Below are positions 6,580 through 8,197 of a DNA stretch of 8,197 nt, piece by piece (position 1 is the first letter of the stretch; each line of letters starts with the position of its first letter). The position numbers and the translations under genes are program-made. Where the stretch lies: contig CALGLS010000043.1 of NCBI GenBank assembly GCA_937959375.1, positions 1 through 8,197 of the forward strand, given 5' to 3'. The DNA is from an uncultured Saprospiraceae bacterium. Lineage in GTDB: Bacteria > Bacteroidota > Bacteroidia > Chitinophagales > Saprospiraceae. The notes below the pieces were generated by a model that did not search any database, was not told where the DNA came from, and saw nothing but the letters and a program-made list of their open reading frames with translations.

Positions 6580-6618
6580 AAGACGTTTACTAAACTTTTG
6601 AAGTTTAGTAAACGTCTT
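6580..6618. terminator. Perfect 18-bp hairpin with 3-nt loop, likely terminator
   Basis: Positions 6580-6597 (AAGACGTTTACTAAACTT) and 6601-6618 are exact reverse complements around the loop TTG. The hairpin begins 31 nt past the stop codon of the minus-strand T9SS gene, a natural place for its transcript end. It also lies downstream of the plus-strand CHAP gene. Neither side carries a long U tract: the minus side continues with TTGTTATTG, the plus side with CCCC. A classical intrinsic terminator is therefore not certain; it could be an mRNA-end stabiliser or a binding site. Confidence 0.6.
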
Positions 6619-6649
6619 TCCCCTAACGGACTTGTTCTTGAGAATAAAT

Positions 6650-7957
6650 CTAGTGTTGCACCACCACCTTATGCACACTCACCACCTCCCCTGCTACTTG
6701 CATACTTACAAAGTAAACGCCATTTCCGTAAGCAGAAACATCAAACACCTTTTTATCTTTTGATTTTAAGGTCTTCAATAATTCACCATTTATATTCATA
6801 AAATGGACATCAACTTCTGAAGCACACTGGATGTACAATAAATTGCTAACAGGATTCGGATACAAAGTCAATCCTAAGTTTTCAGCGCTTGATTGCTGAG
6901 GCGTTTCTTTTGGAATAGCCGACGGAGGATTAATAGTATGGTCATCGTGATTAACATGGTCGGTCTGATTATTTTGGTTATGTGTAGAAATATCAGGGGC
7001 ATTGTTAATTTGCAATCCGTTGGGCGTGGGGATATCGGTGGGCGTATACGTCAAAAGATGGGTGTAGGTGTACCATTGGAAACCGTCAATTTCGATGTGT
7101 TTCTTCCAGTTCCCACTTGCGTCATTATAGCCATTCTGACCATTCATATAGGTATCAAAAGGCGTGTCGATATCATGCTCAGCTAACCAAGGTCCCATAA
7201 ATTCTGAGGTTGCCGCAAAAATGGGCATTACTTTCAGCGTACCTTTTTTTGGTGCTAACTTTTCCAAGCGATCACTTTTAAAATTATACAGACTATTGCC
7301 ATCTGAATAGACATCTGACTTACGATAATAATGCACCAATACTCGATCACAATGCTTACCTAGCGCTTTCCCTTGGCTCTTTGTTATCTGACCGATATAG
7401 GTTTCTGATTTCAAACCTAAAGAGCTACAAAGTTCATGAAGCCCTTTAATTTCTTCTATATAAAATTTAAATGCTCCTTCAATATCACAAGACAGGCCTG
7501 CATCTTCTAGATAGTCTCCACAATAAACATTTTCAACCACTTTCTTATTCCAAAACTCAAACTCAATATTGAAAATATCAAACTGTTGATTGGGATTAGA
7601 ACTGAAGTTTTCATTATAACTAACCAATTTATCAAAAGAGGATAACTTCTCCCCCACAGCTCCAACTTCCAGTACGCCAAATTCTGTTTTAGCGCGCTCA
7701 ATAAAATCAGCTAGGGGTTGTGCCGCTACCGGATCGGTAAGGTCAAACATATTATTGTGAATCCAATAAGTGTTGTAAAGCAAGAGGTAATTAAACCCTT
7801 GTTGCTGCGCGTAAGTCAACAACTCCGTTTCCTTTTCTTCATCTCCAATGATGTATTTAAAATCATTGACATACATTCCCTTTGTGTTTTGGGCAATTAT
7901 TAAATTGGCGAAAAGTAAAATAGATAGTACCAGTAACAGTTCTTTTAATTTAGACAT
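6650..7957 (-). CDS. Secreted protein of unknown function with T9SS type A sorting domain
   Basis: This 435-residue protein starts with a Sec signal peptide (MSKLKELLLV, hydrophobic to 21, probable cleavage after A22 before QNTKG). Residues about 25-305 form the main domain, which I cannot assign to a named family. Its alternating helix and strand segments (FNYLLLYNTYWI 55-66, GVLEVGAV 94-101, FDIFNIEFEFW 126-136, SETYIGQ 184-190, RVLVHYY 205-211, LKVMPIFAAT 241-250, GFQWYTYTHLLTY 292-304) read like a TIM-barrel glycosidase-type fold, with acidic pair Glu132/Glu134 at a strand end. Residues about 305-360 are a low-complexity Pro/Thr then His/Asn/Asp-rich linker. Residues 363-435 are a type A Por secretion C-terminal domain (LYPNPVSNLLYI, NINGELLKT, DVSAYGNGVYFVSM), which directs export across the outer membrane by T9SS and is usually removed for surface attachment or release. 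Four cysteines (146, 157, 177, 203) may pair in the exported protein. Confidence 0.85.
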   Translation of the reverse strand: MSKLKELLLVLSILLFANLIIAQNTKGMYVNDFKYIIGDEEKETELLTYAQQQGFNYLLLYNTYWIHNNMFDLTDPVAAQPLADFIERAKTEFGVLEVGAVGEKLSSFDKLVSYNENFSSNPNQQFDIFNIEFEFWNKKVVENVYCGDYLEDAGLSCDIEGAFKFYIEEIKGLHELCSSLGLKSETYIGQITKSQGKALGKHCDRVLVHYYRKSDVYSDGNSLYNFKSDRLEKLAPKKGTLKVMPIFAATSEFMGPWLAEHDIDTPFDTYMNGQNGYNDASGNWKKHIEIDGFQWYTYTHLLTYTPTDIPTPNGLQINNAPDISTHNQNNQTDHVNHDDHTINPPSAIPKETPQQSSAENLGLTLYPNPVSNLLYIQCASEVDVHFMNINGELLKTLKSKDKKVFDVSAYGNGVYFVSMQVAGEVVSVHKVVVQH

Positions 7958-8197
7958 ATTTAGATGTTTTGCGAGGGAAATGTTAAATAATGAGGGAGGA
8001 ACAGTACAGGTAGGATTCTAGAATGTGCAATAAATGTACCACTTAAACAGAAGTTGCTTAGAGCATGTTTAAATTTCCATTTAATTGCAAATCAATGTTT
8101 TATGAACCTCGCGTCCAATTTTAGAATTCAGTTAGCTCGCTAAACTCATTAAAAAATTGTTAGCGAGAACCATAAACTCTTGATTTTCATAGGAAAC
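7958..8197. other. Upstream region of the T9SS gene; no gene supported
   Basis: These 240 bases contain no convincing coding frame and no exact TAnnTTTG box reading toward the minus-strand gene. The nearest minus-strand near-matches are TACATTTA (complement of 8033-8040) and TTGATTTG further upstream, each off at one position. The region is A/T-rich and ends with the small hairpin at 8136-8167. Confidence 0.5.
8136..8167. repeat. Small inverted repeat CTCGCTAA / TTAGCGAG
   Basis: CTCGCTAA (8136-8143) and TTAGCGAG (8160-8167) are exact reverse complements around a 16-nt A/T-rich loop. GTTAGC also appears as a direct repeat at 8131-8136 and 8159-8164. This could be a terminator for a gene beyond the right edge or an operator. 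An 8-bp stem is weak evidence for either. Confidence 0.4.

Noticed and set aside
6893..7186. Plus-strand 97-codon frame inside the T9SS gene
   Set aside because: It lies wholly antisense to the linker and barrel-like region of a clearly real gene and shows no domain, signal or ribosome-binding support.
8149..8190. Minus-strand short reading from ATG 8190, MKIKSLWFSLTIF then stop
   Set aside because: It resembles the start of a signal peptide, and one extra T in the T6 run would extend it to about 19 residues. A stop follows soon in that frame too, so it is at best a decayed remnant. There is no homology or leader support.

Overview
The window looks like a chromosomal segment of a Bacteroidota bacterium. 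The evidence is a C-terminal Por/type IX secretion sorting domain, two lipoproteins with Bacteroidota-style signal peptides, TAnnTTTG-type promoter boxes, A/T-rich leaders without strong Shine-Dalgarno sequences, and a secreted multidomain GH20 hexosaminidase. A marine or polysaccharide-degrading lineage such as the Saprospiria is a guess, not shown by the sequence.

Layout. 1-240 (-): N-terminal part of a probable 4'-phosphopantetheinyl transferase running off the left edge. 340-876 (+): dCTP deaminase, divergent from it. 877-1115: convergent gap with a 205-bp element made of two 51-nt inverted arms rich in ACGGA units. 1116-3437 (-): GH20 beta-N-acetylhexosaminidase lipoprotein. 3510-5372 (-): polytopic GT-C-like membrane protein, 72 bp upstream of the hexosaminidase and possibly co-transcribed with it. 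5580-6251 (+): CHAP-domain lipoprotein resembling the glutathionylspermidine-amidase branch. 6252-6649: 398-bp convergent gap with a second inverted-repeat element (ACAAAAG units) and a perfect 18-bp hairpin. 6650-7957 (-): secreted protein of unknown function with a T9SS type A sorting domain. 7958-8197: upstream region with a small hairpin and no supported gene.

How the genes fit together. Most products act at the envelope. The hexosaminidase would release terminal GlcNAc/GalNAc from glycans, the GT-C-like protein may transfer sugars outside the inner membrane, the CHAP protein may cleave an amide bond in the envelope, and the T9SS protein is exported to the surface or medium. PPTase and Dcd are housekeeping enzymes. 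The sequence does not show that these genes form one pathway. I see no clear new multi-gene defence, mobile or biosynthetic system. The most unusual signals are the two iterated inverted-repeat elements, both in convergent gaps, and the CHAP protein with Gln at the usual Glu position and polybasic runs at both ends.
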